The notes beneath the pieces are model-generated. The model ran no database searches and was not told where the DNA came from. It saw only the letters and a program-made list of their open reading frames with translations. A program made the position numbers and the translations under genes. 39,239 bases of DNA, from positions 1 through 39,239 of the forward strand of contig JAFQWA010000018.1 of NCBI GenBank assembly GCA_017407705.1, given 5' to 3'. This DNA is from Clostridia bacterium (GTDB lineage Bacteria > Bacillota > Clostridia > Oscillospirales > Acutalibacteraceae). Of the stretch, positions 16,583 to 23,983 are shown one piece after another (positions within the stretch are counted from its first letter, which is position 1; every line of letters starts with the position of its first letter).

Positions 16583-17082
16583 TTACTTACTCGACCTTTC
16601 TTTTTACTTTTAAAATATTTTATAATAGGTAAAATTATAGCACACATAATAATTATACCAAAAATTGCACCTAATAAATCAACGCACACATCAAAAAACG
16701 TGCAGACTCTACCCGGTACAAAGGCTTGATGTATCTCGTCAGACACTGCGTAAAGCACTGTTATTGCAAGGGCAGATATGATCTTTATGGGGCGGTTTAA
16801 ATTAAAGGTGTTTACAGCACTAAAAACCAACATAGAAAGCACTGCGTAAACTGAAAAATGTGCCGCCTTGCGGATTAAAAAGGATACAACTGCCATTCCG
16901 CCTGTAAGTGCATCGCCCGATAAGTTTTTAAGCACCGGGAAAATCCAGGTTATCAGCGCCGTAAAGCTGTTACTAAGCTGAGCCGACTGCTCACCCTGCT
17001 GAGCGGAAAACAGAAAAATCACCAGCATCCACAAAACACTTGCAGAAATAAAGAATGTGCGTTTAAAAGATTTGGATCTCAA
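16579..17082 (-). CDS. VanZ-like family membrane protein, TTG start
   Basis: 167 residues with four membrane helices and the VanZ-like signatures FLFSAQQG near 23-30, KAAHFSVYAVL near 72 and SDEIHQAFVPGR near 114. VanZ proteins are linked to low-level teicoplanin resistance and cell-envelope processes; here the role is unknown. The frame opens with TTG, with GGAG ten bases upstream and no in-frame ATG near. It is the first gene of the VanZ-DegT-nucleoside hydrolase-membrane protein-acpS run and has a clear promoter. Confidence 0.87.
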   Translation of the reverse strand: MRSKSFKRTFFISASVLWMLVIFLFSAQQGEQSAQLSNSFTALITWIFPVLKNLSGDALTGGMAVVSFLIRKAAHFSVYAVLSMLVFSAVNTFNLNRPIKIISALAITVLYAVSDEIHQAFVPGRVCTFFDVCVDLLGAIFGIIIMCAIILPIIKYFKSKKKGRVSK

Positions 17083-17113
17083 ATGCTTTCAACTCCAAAT
17101 ACATATTATATAA

Positions 17114-17142
17114 ATTATAGTACTTTTTAACACAAAAATCAA
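17114..17142 (-). promoter_or_regulatory. SigA promoter of the VanZ-acpS operon
   Basis: On the minus strand TTGATT (17137-17142), 17 bp and TATAAT (17114-17119), 31 bp upstream of the TTG start. It begins right after the terminator of the ABC importer operon. Confidence 0.7.
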
Positions 17143-17153
17143 TTACAAAAAAA

Positions 17154-17184
17154 TATCAGCAACACAGATTTTGTGTTGCTGATA
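17154..17184 (-). terminator. Terminator of the amino-acid ABC importer operon
   Basis: Perfect 13-bp stem (17154-17166 with 17172-17184), 5-nt loop, followed on the minus strand by seven Ts. It starts 5 bp after the ATPase stop codon. Confidence 0.9.
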
Positions 17185-17188
17185 GCTT

Positions 17189-17971
17189 TTATAAAACTTT
17201 TGACAGAAAATCCTTAAGTCTTGGGTGTTTGGGGTTGGTGAAAAACTCTTCAGGCGGTGCCTGTTCCAGAATTTTACCCTCGTCCATAAACAGCACTCTC
17301 GTAGCGATCTCACGGGCAAATCCCATTTCGTGGGTTACTACCACCATAGTCATACCGCTGTCTGCAAGCTCTTTCATAAGCTCCAAAACCTCGCCTACCA
17401 TCTCAGGGTCCAGAGCAGACGTAGGCTCGTCAAAGAGTATCACATCGGGGTTCATTGCAAGGGAACGTACAATCGCCACACGCTGTTTTTGTCCACCCGA
17501 CAAAGATGACGGATAGCAATCAGCCTTATCCTGCAAGCCAATTCTTTCAAGCAGCTTCATAGCCTGATCGTGGGCTTCCTGCTTTATTTGGGCAGTACTT
17601 TTTATAGCTTCCCCATTTGGATTTTTGCGTTTTAACTTTCGCATACGCTTCTTCTCCACATAAACAGGTGCAAGCATAATATTCTGCACAACCGTTTTGT
17701 TGTTAAACAGATTAAAATGCTGAAAAACCATACCCATTTTCTGGCGGTGAATATTGATGTCAACGTTCATATCGGCAATGTCAACACCGTTAAAGATTAT
17801 GCTGCCTGAGGTGGGATCCTCCATACAGTTAAGGCATCTTAAAAAGGTTGATTTTCCCGAGCCCGACGGACCCACAACAACCACCTTTTCACCTTTGTTG
17901 ATAGAAATGCTGATGTCCTTTAAAACATCAAGATCTCCGAAAGATTTTTTAAGATTAACGACGTCTATCAC
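17189..17971 (-). CDS. Polar amino-acid ABC transporter, ATP-binding protein
   Basis: GlnQ/ArtP-type ATPase powering amino-acid import. Walker [10 protein letters not shown] is at 34-42, the Q-loop at about 84, signature LSGGQKQR at 157-164, Walker [14 protein letters not shown] near 177-189 and the H-loop in [10 protein letters not shown]. At 260 residues it is about 20 longer than usual because of a basic insert (about 107-128, [12 protein letters not shown] onward) between Q-loop and signature. It overlaps the permease gene by 17 bp and is followed by a terminator. Confidence 0.95.
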   Translation of the reverse strand: MIDVVNLKKSFGDLDVLKDISISINKGEKVVVVGPSGSGKSTFLRCLNCMEDPTSGSIIFNGVDIADMNVDINIHRQKMGMVFQHFNLFNNKTVVQNIMLAPVYVEKKRMRKLKRKNPNGEAIKSTAQIKQEAHDQAMKLLERIGLQDKADCYPSSLSGGQKQRVAIVRSLAMNPDVILFDEPTSALDPEMVGEVLELMKELADSGMTMVVVTHEMGFAREIATRVLFMDEGKILEQAPPEEFFTNPKHPRLKDFLSKVL

Positions 17972-18665
17972 TCTTTCCCAGACTCCTTTCCATCAACTTA
18001 ACCAGTCCTGTTATAATAATAACGAGAACGATATAAATCAGTGCCATTACAAGATACGGCACCATAAACTCATAGCTGTTTGAGCCAATACGGTTGAATG
18101 CAACATACAAGTCAAGTGCACCCACAAAGCTTACAACTGATGTTTCCTTAATAAGAGTAATAAACTCATTACCCAAAGTAGGAAGAATGTTTTTAATGGC
18201 TTGGGGGATAACAATAGAGATCATAGTTTTGGAGAACGGCAAGCCCATAGCACGACCGCCTTCCATCTGTCCGCCGTCAACCGACATTATGCCGCCTCTC
18301 ATAATTTCGGATATGTACGCACCTGAGTTCAAGCCAAACACTACAATCGCCACCGTTACCGAGGGTAGATTGATACCCATAAGCGGCAACGCAACGTAGT
18401 AAGACAGCAGCAGCTGAACTACAATAGGTGTGCCTCTGAAAAACGCAACGTAAAAGCTGCATATTCCGTTTAAGAAACGCGGAAAAAACCTGTATTTCGG
18501 TAAAACACGAACAACCGCAATAAGGGTGCCGATTATAATACCGATAGCAAGTCCGATTATAGCAATTTTCAGAGTGTTTTGCAAACCTGTCAAAACCTCT
18601 TTGTAGCCGCCATTATCTATAAAAATTTCAATAAAGCGTTCTATTTTTAACCCAAAATTATTCAT
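17955..18665 (-). CDS. Polar amino-acid ABC transporter, permease
   Basis: HisM/GlnP-type membrane subunit with about five helices and 236 residues. The EAA-like cytoplasmic loop that contacts the ATPase is seen as [18 protein letters not shown] near 129-146. AAGGA lies eight bases before the ATG. Only one permease gene is present, so the transporter is probably a homodimer. It sits between the binding-protein gene (74 bp upstream, with a hairpin in the gap) and the ATPase gene. Confidence 0.94.
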   Translation of the reverse strand: MNNFGLKIERFIEIFIDNGGYKEVLTGLQNTLKIAIIGLAIGIIIGTLIAVVRVLPKYRFFPRFLNGICSFYVAFFRGTPIVVQLLLSYYVALPLMGINLPSVTVAIVVFGLNSGAYISEIMRGGIMSVDGGQMEGGRAMGLPFSKTMISIVIPQAIKNILPTLGNEFITLIKETSVVSFVGALDLYVAFNRIGSNSYEFMVPYLVMALIYIVLVIIITGLVKLMERSLGKSDRRR

Positions 18666-18686
18666 AAAGCATTTCCTTATAATAGC

Positions 18687-18719
18687 ACAATAGCCTCACA
18701 ACAGCGGTGAGGCTATTGT
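18687..18719 (-). promoter_or_regulatory. Intercistronic stem-loop between binding protein and permease genes
   Basis: Perfect 13-bp stem (18687-18699 with 18707-18719) and 7-nt loop. No T-run follows on the minus strand, so it is not a full terminator. Such hairpins commonly protect upstream binding-protein mRNA and lower permease expression; that role is inferred. Confidence 0.65.
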
Positions 18720-18739
18720 ATTGTATTTATTACAGTAAA

Positions 18740-19582
18740 TTAAGCTACTTCGTTAATAGCTTTAACTATAAATGCAGCAGGATCAGCGTCGATAACAACG
18801 TAATCAATGTTACCGTTGATCATATCCTGAACTGCAACAGAGCCACTACCATAACCTTTAGTAGTTACCTTGTAACCGGGGAAGCCCCAATCTTCGTCGC
18901 CCTGAACATAGAATCCACCGGTAGTACCGTTCTGGAAACCGATCTTCTTAGAAGCATCAAAGCTATTGAGAATCTTCTCAACATCTTCTGTTGTTTTGCA
19001 CTCGTCAAAGGTCTTATCGTCGCCCTTAACAACAAGCTTCTGGTTAGCGGTGTAGTAAGGAGTTGAGAAAGTTACATAAGCCTCTCTCTTTTCGTTAACT
19101 GTGAGTCCTGCCATAGCGATATCGCATTTGTGCTGACCTACAGTAAGACAAACAGCGTCAAACTCCATATCCTTAATTACAAGCTCTTTACCAAGCTCGT
19201 CAGCAAGGAGTTTTGCAATTTCCATATCAATACCGTAGAAGCTATCGCCCTTTTTGTACTCAAAGGGTTCAAACTGAGCGTTAGTAGCAACAACCAACTG
19301 ATCTTTTGTAGGATCTTCTTTTGCAGAAACAACAGCGGTCTTCTCACCATCACCGAAATAGCTGTTGCAGATCTTATCAAAAGTACCGTCTTTTTTGATC
19401 TTCTCAACAAACTTGTTAACCTTTTCGAGCAACTCAGGCTGATCCTTATCAACACCGAAAGCATACTCTTCTTCAGTAAGGTTAATGTCAATAACCTTAA
19501 CTTTTGCAGTATTGTTTGCACAGCCTGCGAACAGCAAAACTGTCATACAAACTACCAATAATAAACTGATTAACTTTTTCAT
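18740..19582 (-). CDS. Polar amino-acid ABC transporter, binding lipoprotein with permuted domain order
   Basis: SBP_bac_3-type receptor. Residues 1-20 form a signal peptide and Cys21 (LFAGC) is the lipidated residue. The core, from about 94 (DQLVVATNAQFEPFEY) to the C terminus (DYVVIDADPAAFIV), holds the usual family order, but the protein stops where homologs normally continue with a strand and last helix. That missing piece, with LTEEEYAFGVDKDQPELL and KKDGTFDKICNSYF, is found instead at residues 28-78 directly after the lipobox, joined by a charged linker. It therefore reads as a circular permutation. AGGGGG precedes the ATG. Ligand not predictable. Confidence 0.93.
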   Translation of the reverse strand: MKKLISLLLVVCMTVLLFAGCANNTAKVKVIDINLTEEEYAFGVDKDQPELLEKVNKFVEKIKKDGTFDKICNSYFGDGEKTAVVSAKEDPTKDQLVVATNAQFEPFEYKKGDSFYGIDMEIAKLLADELGKELVIKDMEFDAVCLTVGQHKCDIAMAGLTVNEKREAYVTFSTPYYTANQKLVVKGDDKTFDECKTTEDVEKILNSFDASKKIGFQNGTTGGFYVQGDEDWGFPGYKVTTKGYGSGSVAVQDMINGNIDYVVIDADPAAFIVKAINEVA

Positions 19583-19614
19583 AATATGACCCCCTAAATA
19601 AATTTGTTGTTTTT

Positions 19615-19643
19615 AATATACACCAACACAAACGAAAAATCAA
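19615..19643 (-). promoter_or_regulatory. SigA promoter of the ABC importer operon
   Basis: On the minus strand TTGATT (19638-19643), 17 bp and TATATT (19615-19620), 32 bp upstream of the binding-protein start and just after the ilvE stop. Confidence 0.65.
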
Positions 19644-19646
19644 TAA

Positions 19647-20717
19647 TTATTCGTTTATGCTTGTTGTCCAGCCAAAGGTATCCTCAACCTTACCGCACTG
19701 AATACCTGTAAGAGTATCATACAATCTCTGTGAAAGCTCACCGATCTCGCCGTTGTTGATCTTCATAACCTTATCGTTCCATCTGAGCTCACCAACGGGT
19801 GAAATAACAGCAGCAGTACCTGTACCGAACATTTCATCAAGTCTGCCCTCATCTGATGCTTTAGCAACCTCTTCAATGGAGAGCAAACGCTCTGTAACCT
19901 TAATTCCCCAAGAACGCAAAATCTCAATAGATGACATTCTGGTAATACCGGGCAAGGTTGCGCCGTCCAGTGAAGGAGTGATAACCTCACCGTCGATAAC
20001 GAAGAACACGTTCATAGCGCCAACTTCTTCGATGTATTTATGCTCAACGCCGTCGAGCCACAAAACCTGTGAATAGTTTTTCTTTTCAGCTTCCTGCTGA
20101 GCCTTAAGAGAACTTGCATAGTTACCTGCTGTTTTAGTATAACCTGTACCGCCTCTTACAGCACGAACATACTTATCCTCAACATAAATGCTAACGGGGT
20201 TAAGTCCCTGAGGATAATATGCACCAACAGGAGAAAGGATAACTACAAACAAAAGATGCTTTGCTGCGTGAACGCCCAGCATAGCGTCAACTGCAAAGAT
20301 GAAAGGACGTATGTAAAGTGATGTACCCTCTCTTGAAGGAACCCAATCCTTATCAACCTCAACCAACTTTTTGATTGCTTTAACTGCAAACTCTTCGTCG
20401 ATCTCAGGAATGCAAAGACGCTCGTTAGATGAGTTAAGTCTTGCCATATTTTTGTCAGGTCTGAAAAGCTGAATGTCGCCATTGGGGGTTTTGTAAGCCT
20501 TCATACCCTCGAAAACTTCCTGACCGTAGTGCAGACACATAGCAGCAGGATCCAGTTCAATAGGTCCGTAAGGTACTATTCTGGGGTTGTGCCAGCCTTC
20601 GCCCTCATCGTAATTCATCAAAAACATATGGTCGGTAAACAGTTTACCAAAGCCCAACTTGCTTTCATCCTGAGGCTTAGCCTTAAGATTTTTGGATAAT
20701 TCGATCTTGATTTCCAT
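19647..20717 (-). CDS. ilvE: Branched-chain amino-acid aminotransferase
   Basis: PLP enzyme that interconverts Leu/Ile/Val and their 2-oxo acids using glutamate. The 356 residues fit the longer BCAT type II group. Lys195 in GTGYTKTAGNYASS is the Schiff-base lysine. Other family segments include GQEVFEGMKAY near 65 and GTGTAAVISPVGEL near 306. It stands alone with its own promoter and a leader of about 30-40 nt, too short for a T-box, so no attenuation control is seen. Confidence 0.96.
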   Translation of the reverse strand: MEIKIELSKNLKAKPQDESKLGFGKLFTDHMFLMNYDEGEGWHNPRIVPYGPIELDPAAMCLHYGQEVFEGMKAYKTPNGDIQLFRPDKNMARLNSSNERLCIPEIDEEFAVKAIKKLVEVDKDWVPSREGTSLYIRPFIFAVDAMLGVHAAKHLLFVVILSPVGAYYPQGLNPVSIYVEDKYVRAVRGGTGYTKTAGNYASSLKAQQEAEKKNYSQVLWLDGVEHKYIEEVGAMNVFFVIDGEVITPSLDGATLPGITRMSSIEILRSWGIKVTERLLSIEEVAKASDEGRLDEMFGTGTAAVISPVGELRWNDKVMKINNGEIGELSQRLYDTLTGIQCGKVEDTFGWTTSINE

Positions 20718-20752
20718 TTATATTTTCCTCTTTTCAATATATATAATAAATT

Positions 20753-20781
20753 ATTATATCACTATTTTTTTCGTAATTCAA
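20753..20781 (-). promoter_or_regulatory. SigA promoter of ilvE
   Basis: On the minus strand TTGAAT (20776-20781), 17 bp ending in TGA, and TATAAT (20753-20758), a full -10 with the extended TG. It lies directly after the stop of the upstream gene. Confidence 0.75.
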
Positions 20782-20785
20782 CACT

Positions 20786-21520
20786 TTATTGTAATAAAGG
20801 CAAAATTCCTCCCACATCGGTAAGCTCACCGCTAAGACACAATGGGGTAACTGAGTATTTGCTTAGAAAGCTATGTATATATTCGTAATCGGGATGGGTG
20901 GTTATATCACCGCAAAACAGCAGTGTGTGGGTATCAATAAGTCCGCCGCAACCACCGATAAAGCCGTAATTATAGCCACTAAGCTTAATATGTCCGCTGC
21001 TGATAACCAACACGTCAAAGCCCACCTTTGTTAAAGCAGCAGCAATAGATACATCCGCCGTTATCACCGCTTTTTCACTGACTATCAGAGTAGAGCACTT
21101 AGCATATCCCTGATTAACGTTTACCGCTTCTATTTTATTGTTGCAATGCTCTCTTATCTCGTCTGCAACAGCGTCAAAATTTGCAACTGCGTAATCTCCC
21201 ACAAAAGCACAGTTAAGCGCTATATCATCGGGATATTTTTTGCCAAGGGATTTTTTTATGTATCGGGGGTTAAATCCTAAACTGATAAGCTCATTAAACA
21301 CCCCATCAAGTCCCTTTGCCACTAAAATCTCAGCGCACCCTAAATGGCAGACGTTCATATCTGCATGGGCGGCAACGGGGGTATCCAGCATGGGGTTGGG
21401 CGGTATTTTCACTACCCTTATGCCCAAACCTTCAAGCTCTGCAAGATTTTCGTACAGAGCGTTTACTGCAACACATTTCACTCTGCTTGTGGGCAGATTT
21501 GGACTTGCAACAAAGCTCAT
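20786..21520 (-). CDS. DUF6873-like GME-fold protein
   Basis: 244 residues, soluble. The pattern resembles proteins I recall as DUF6873, assigned to the guanidino-group-modifying enzyme fold: AAHADMNVCHLG near 51, NVNQGYAKCSTLIV near 133, a conserved Asp in TADVSIA and SGHIKLSGYNYGFIGGCGGLI near 174. His, Asp and Cys residues in those motifs are candidates for an active site, but no reaction is known to me. AGGAGG precedes the start. It is immediately downstream of the MacB-like permease on the same strand (17 bp) and probably co-transcribed with it. Confidence 0.75.
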   Translation of the reverse strand: MSFVASPNLPTSRVKCVAVNALYENLAELEGLGIRVVKIPPNPMLDTPVAAHADMNVCHLGCAEILVAKGLDGVFNELISLGFNPRYIKKSLGKKYPDDIALNCAFVGDYAVANFDAVADEIREHCNNKIEAVNVNQGYAKCSTLIVSEKAVITADVSIAAALTKVGFDVLVISSGHIKLSGYNYGFIGGCGGLIDTHTLLFCGDITTHPDYEYIHSFLSKYSVTPLCLSGELTDVGGILPLLQ

Positions 21521-21537
21521 ATACGAAAACCTCCTTT

Positions 21538-22722
21538 TTATTCGTGACGCAGTGCTTCCACCGGCTTTAATTTAGCCGCTTTATAAGCGGGATAAACGCC
21601 GAAAAGCACTCCTGTAACTACTGCCGCTATTACCGACACCAAAACCGTGGTAAAATTCACGGTTATTTGCATACCCAGCATTTTAGCGGCGGCAAGGGAT
21701 ATACCAACTCCCAACGCTGAACCAATTATACTGCCCAGAACCGAGATAGTCAATGCCTCAAACATAAACTCTGCCATTATTTTGGAAAATCCTGCACCGA
21801 TAGCCTTTTTAACGCCTATCTCCCCTGTCCGTTCATTTACCGACACCAGCATTACCGTCATAATGCCCAGTCCTGCCACTAAAAGTGAGATGGCACCGAT
21901 AGCCGACAGCACCATTGTAACTATATTCAGCACCTTTGCCAGTCTATCACGCTGATTTGCAAGATTTTCTGTTCTCACAGCGCCGTTTATTCCCCTTGCC
22001 CTGTCCATAGTCTTTTCAATACCCGACGCTACCGTGGACACGTCGCAGGTATCCTCTAACTTTACGGCGATCTGCTGAATTGATGTGTTGCCGCTGACAT
22101 TCTGCATAGTGGTATAAGGCAAATACACAAAGGAGGGCACTATCTCACCCATTATGCTTTGCAGAATTCCGCTGCCTGCTTTGGTTATCCCAACTACCTC
22201 ATACATATCGTAAACACCGCCAACCCGAACTGAGATCTCCTTGCCCACGATATTTTCCCTTTTATACAGCTTTTTTGCAAGATTTTCATCCACCATACAC
22301 ACGTTGGCACCGTTTAATACATCTGCCTTTTCAATGGCTCTGCCGTAGATAACCTCTACCGCTATCACCTGATTGGCTCCTGCATCAATGCCCCAAAGAA
22401 TAGTTGCGGCATCCTCACCGTTTTGGGATACCACCGAGTCCTGAGTGATGATAGGAATAGCGTCGGTAACGTTTTTGATCTGACGTATGGTTTGCAGATC
22501 CGAGATGTTAAGCCCGTCCTGTAAGGATGCCGATGCGCTTACTGAAAGTCCGTTTAGTCCTAAGCTGTCCAGCTCGTTGTTTACTGCATCCACTCCTGCA
22601 TCGCCCACTGCCGAGATCAGCACCACCGATGCCACTCCCACTGCAATGCCCAAAACTGTTAAAAAAGTCCTGAAGCCCTTTCTGAAAAGGTTGCTTAAAG
22701 AAAGCTTTAAAAGATCTATCAT
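21538..22722 (-). CDS. MacB/FtsX-type ABC transporter permease
   Basis: 394 residues: an N-terminal helix (about 14-37), a large extracytoplasmic domain of about 220 residues (MacB periplasmic core), then three helices from about 268 to 385 of the FtsX domain, with NERTGEIGVKKAIGA in the coupling loop. There is no ATPase domain, unlike full-length MacB. The start overlaps the adaptor gene by 4 bp, and no ATPase gene is present on either side. The transporter is expected to act on envelope substrates such as peptides or drugs; the energising subunit must be encoded elsewhere or shared. Confidence 0.92.
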   Translation of the reverse strand: MIDLLKLSLSNLFRKGFRTFLTVLGIAVGVASVVLISAVGDAGVDAVNNELDSLGLNGLSVSASASLQDGLNISDLQTIRQIKNVTDAIPIITQDSVVSQNGEDAATILWGIDAGANQVIAVEVIYGRAIEKADVLNGANVCMVDENLAKKLYKRENIVGKEISVRVGGVYDMYEVVGITKAGSGILQSIMGEIVPSFVYLPYTTMQNVSGNTSIQQIAVKLEDTCDVSTVASGIEKTMDRARGINGAVRTENLANQRDRLAKVLNIVTMVLSAIGAISLLVAGLGIMTVMLVSVNERTGEIGVKKAIGAGFSKIMAEFMFEALTISVLGSIIGSALGVGISLAAAKMLGMQITVNFTTVLVSVIAAVVTGVLFGVYPAYKAAKLKPVEALRHE

Positions 22723-23654
22723 TTTGCCACGCTCCGCTCCGGTACTACCACCACGTCAACCGTGTCACCTGTTAACGACGAAGGGTTTATTATAACCCTT
22801 TCACCGTTTTTAACACCGCTTTTCACAATAGCACCCTCATCACAGTCCCCTTCAGTCTGGATATATCTCAGCTGAGCCTTATCACCACTTTGAACATACA
22901 CAAACTGACGGTTGTCGGCATTTTGACCTATAGCCTCATAGGGCACCACCAAAGCATCCTCTAAAACCTCTGTTATTATCCTGACCTTAGCGGTAAATCC
23001 CGGCTTTAAATATTTATCGGGGTTATCAATCAAAACCACTGCCTCCACCATAGTTTGCAGAGTGGCTCCGTTTTGCAGAACCTTTGCATCGGGACTTATG
23101 GTATCAATGGTGCCGCTGTACTGACGTCCTTTAAACCCACTGCCTGTAACAACCACCTTCTGCCCTGTTTTCACGGAGGATATTACGTCCTCACTTATGC
23201 TTATCCTGACCTGCAGATCCGACGGACTTATAAGTGAAAGCATGGCTGTGTTCTGCTGAATCGGAACGTCTTTTACGGCGGTTATGGCACTTACAGTTCC
23301 GTCTTTATGAGATTTTATTGTATCGGGTATTTGCGATACTCGGTCGTAGTCCCCTTGGGTGAGCAGTATTTTTTTAGTGGCATTAACATCCACTGTTGCA
23401 AGTGCATCACCTTTTTTCACATAATCCCCTGACTGCACCAATATCTCACTTAACACAACGGGCATATCACTTTTTATCTCCAACACACCGGTGCCTTCAA
23501 TACGGCCCGTTGCCATTACGCAAAGCTGTGTGTCCTGCAAGCTTACCGACTGAGTCTCAACCCGTGGGATAGCCGCCTGAATTGCATCGGGCACCGCAAT
23601 ATAAGCGGATAAAACCACAAATGAGAGTACAAACAAATACCAATATTTTGACAT
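22719..23654 (-). CDS. MacA/HlyD-type periplasmic-adaptor-like protein
   Basis: Membrane-fusion-protein relative that partners a MacB-like permease. The start MSKYWYLFV (311 residues) is chosen because GAGG lies seven bases upstream. One N-terminal anchor helix (about 3-22) is followed by a lipoyl-like half motif (ILVQSGDYVKKGDALATVD near 85), a very short hairpin region, a second lipoyl half (GTVSAITAVKDVPIQQNTAML), a beta-barrel domain and the C-terminal membrane-proximal domain. In a Gram-positive cell it would sit on the outer face of the membrane. Confidence 0.9.
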   Translation of the reverse strand: MSKYWYLFVLSFVVLSAYIAVPDAIQAAIPRVETQSVSLQDTQLCVMATGRIEGTGVLEIKSDMPVVLSEILVQSGDYVKKGDALATVDVNATKKILLTQGDYDRVSQIPDTIKSHKDGTVSAITAVKDVPIQQNTAMLSLISPSDLQVRISISEDVISSVKTGQKVVVTGSGFKGRQYSGTIDTISPDAKVLQNGATLQTMVEAVVLIDNPDKYLKPGFTAKVRIITEVLEDALVVPYEAIGQNADNRQFVYVQSGDKAQLRYIQTEGDCDEGAIVKSGVKNGERVIINPSSLTGDTVDVVVVPERSVAK

Positions 23655-23681
23655 ATCAAAACCTCGTCTCTTTAACACAAT

Positions 23682-23709
23682 ATATTATCAAAATATATAT
23701 TACCCACAA
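23682..23709 (-). promoter_or_regulatory. Possible SigA promoter of the adaptor-permease operon
   Basis: On the minus strand TTGTGG (23704-23709), 16 bp and TAATAT (23682-23687), 28 bp upstream of the adaptor start. The region is AT-rich, so chance matches are likely. Confidence 0.35.
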
Positions 23710-23773
23710 ACTATGCGTATAAACCAAGATTTTCATTACAAAATATTAGTATCTTATTTTGGAGTTGAGCAAT

Positions 23774-23983
23774 ATGTCTATTATTCCCTGCACTAACGAC
23801 TGCAAGCATCAAACTGACGGTTACTGCTGTTTAAACATTATCTCCACTGTAAAATCTGTTGACAAAAACTGTCCTCATTACATTAAAAAAAATCCGCAGG
23901 ATGTTACCACCCTGCGGAATGATTTATTCGATAGCGGCTTCAAAAGCCTTTCTGATGGTACGGACTCCCACCACCTCAATTGA
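23774..23983 (+). CDS. Small Cys-rich protein, end overlaps radA
   Basis: 69 residues starting MSIIPCTNDCKHQTDGYCC. GGAG nine bases upstream supports this ATG rather than the one 15 bp earlier. Five cysteines within the first 36 residues in the order C-x3-C-x7-CC and C-P-H-Y suggest a small metal-binding knuckle seen in short Clostridia proteins often mislabelled as dehydratases. After residue about 39 the reading frame runs through the radA terminator hairpin and 60 bp antisense to radA, so the last 30 residues have probably been acquired by read-through of those sequences. Role unknown. Confidence 0.65.
   Translation: MSIIPCTNDCKHQTDGYCCLNIISTVKSVDKNCPHYIKKNPQDVTTLRNDLFDSGFKSLSDGTDSHHLN
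23893..23918 (-). terminator. Terminator of the radA operon
   Basis: Perfect 8-bp stem (TCCGCAGG with CCTGCGGA), 10-nt loop, then eight or more Ts on the minus strand. It lies 5 bp after the radA stop and inside the coding sequence of the convergent Cys-rich gene. Confidence 0.88.

Noticed and set aside
18687-18719. Rho-independent terminator after the binding-protein gene
   Set aside because: The stem is perfect but no T-run follows on the minus strand and the permease gene starts soon after; called an intercistronic stem-loop instead.
19130-19561. 143-codon open frame antisense to the binding-protein gene
   Set aside because: Shadow of the lipoprotein gene; no ribosome binding site or known motif.
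20718-20785. T-box or attenuator upstream of ilvE
   Set aside because: The leader from the predicted promoter is only about 30-40 nt and holds no T-box sequence or terminator.
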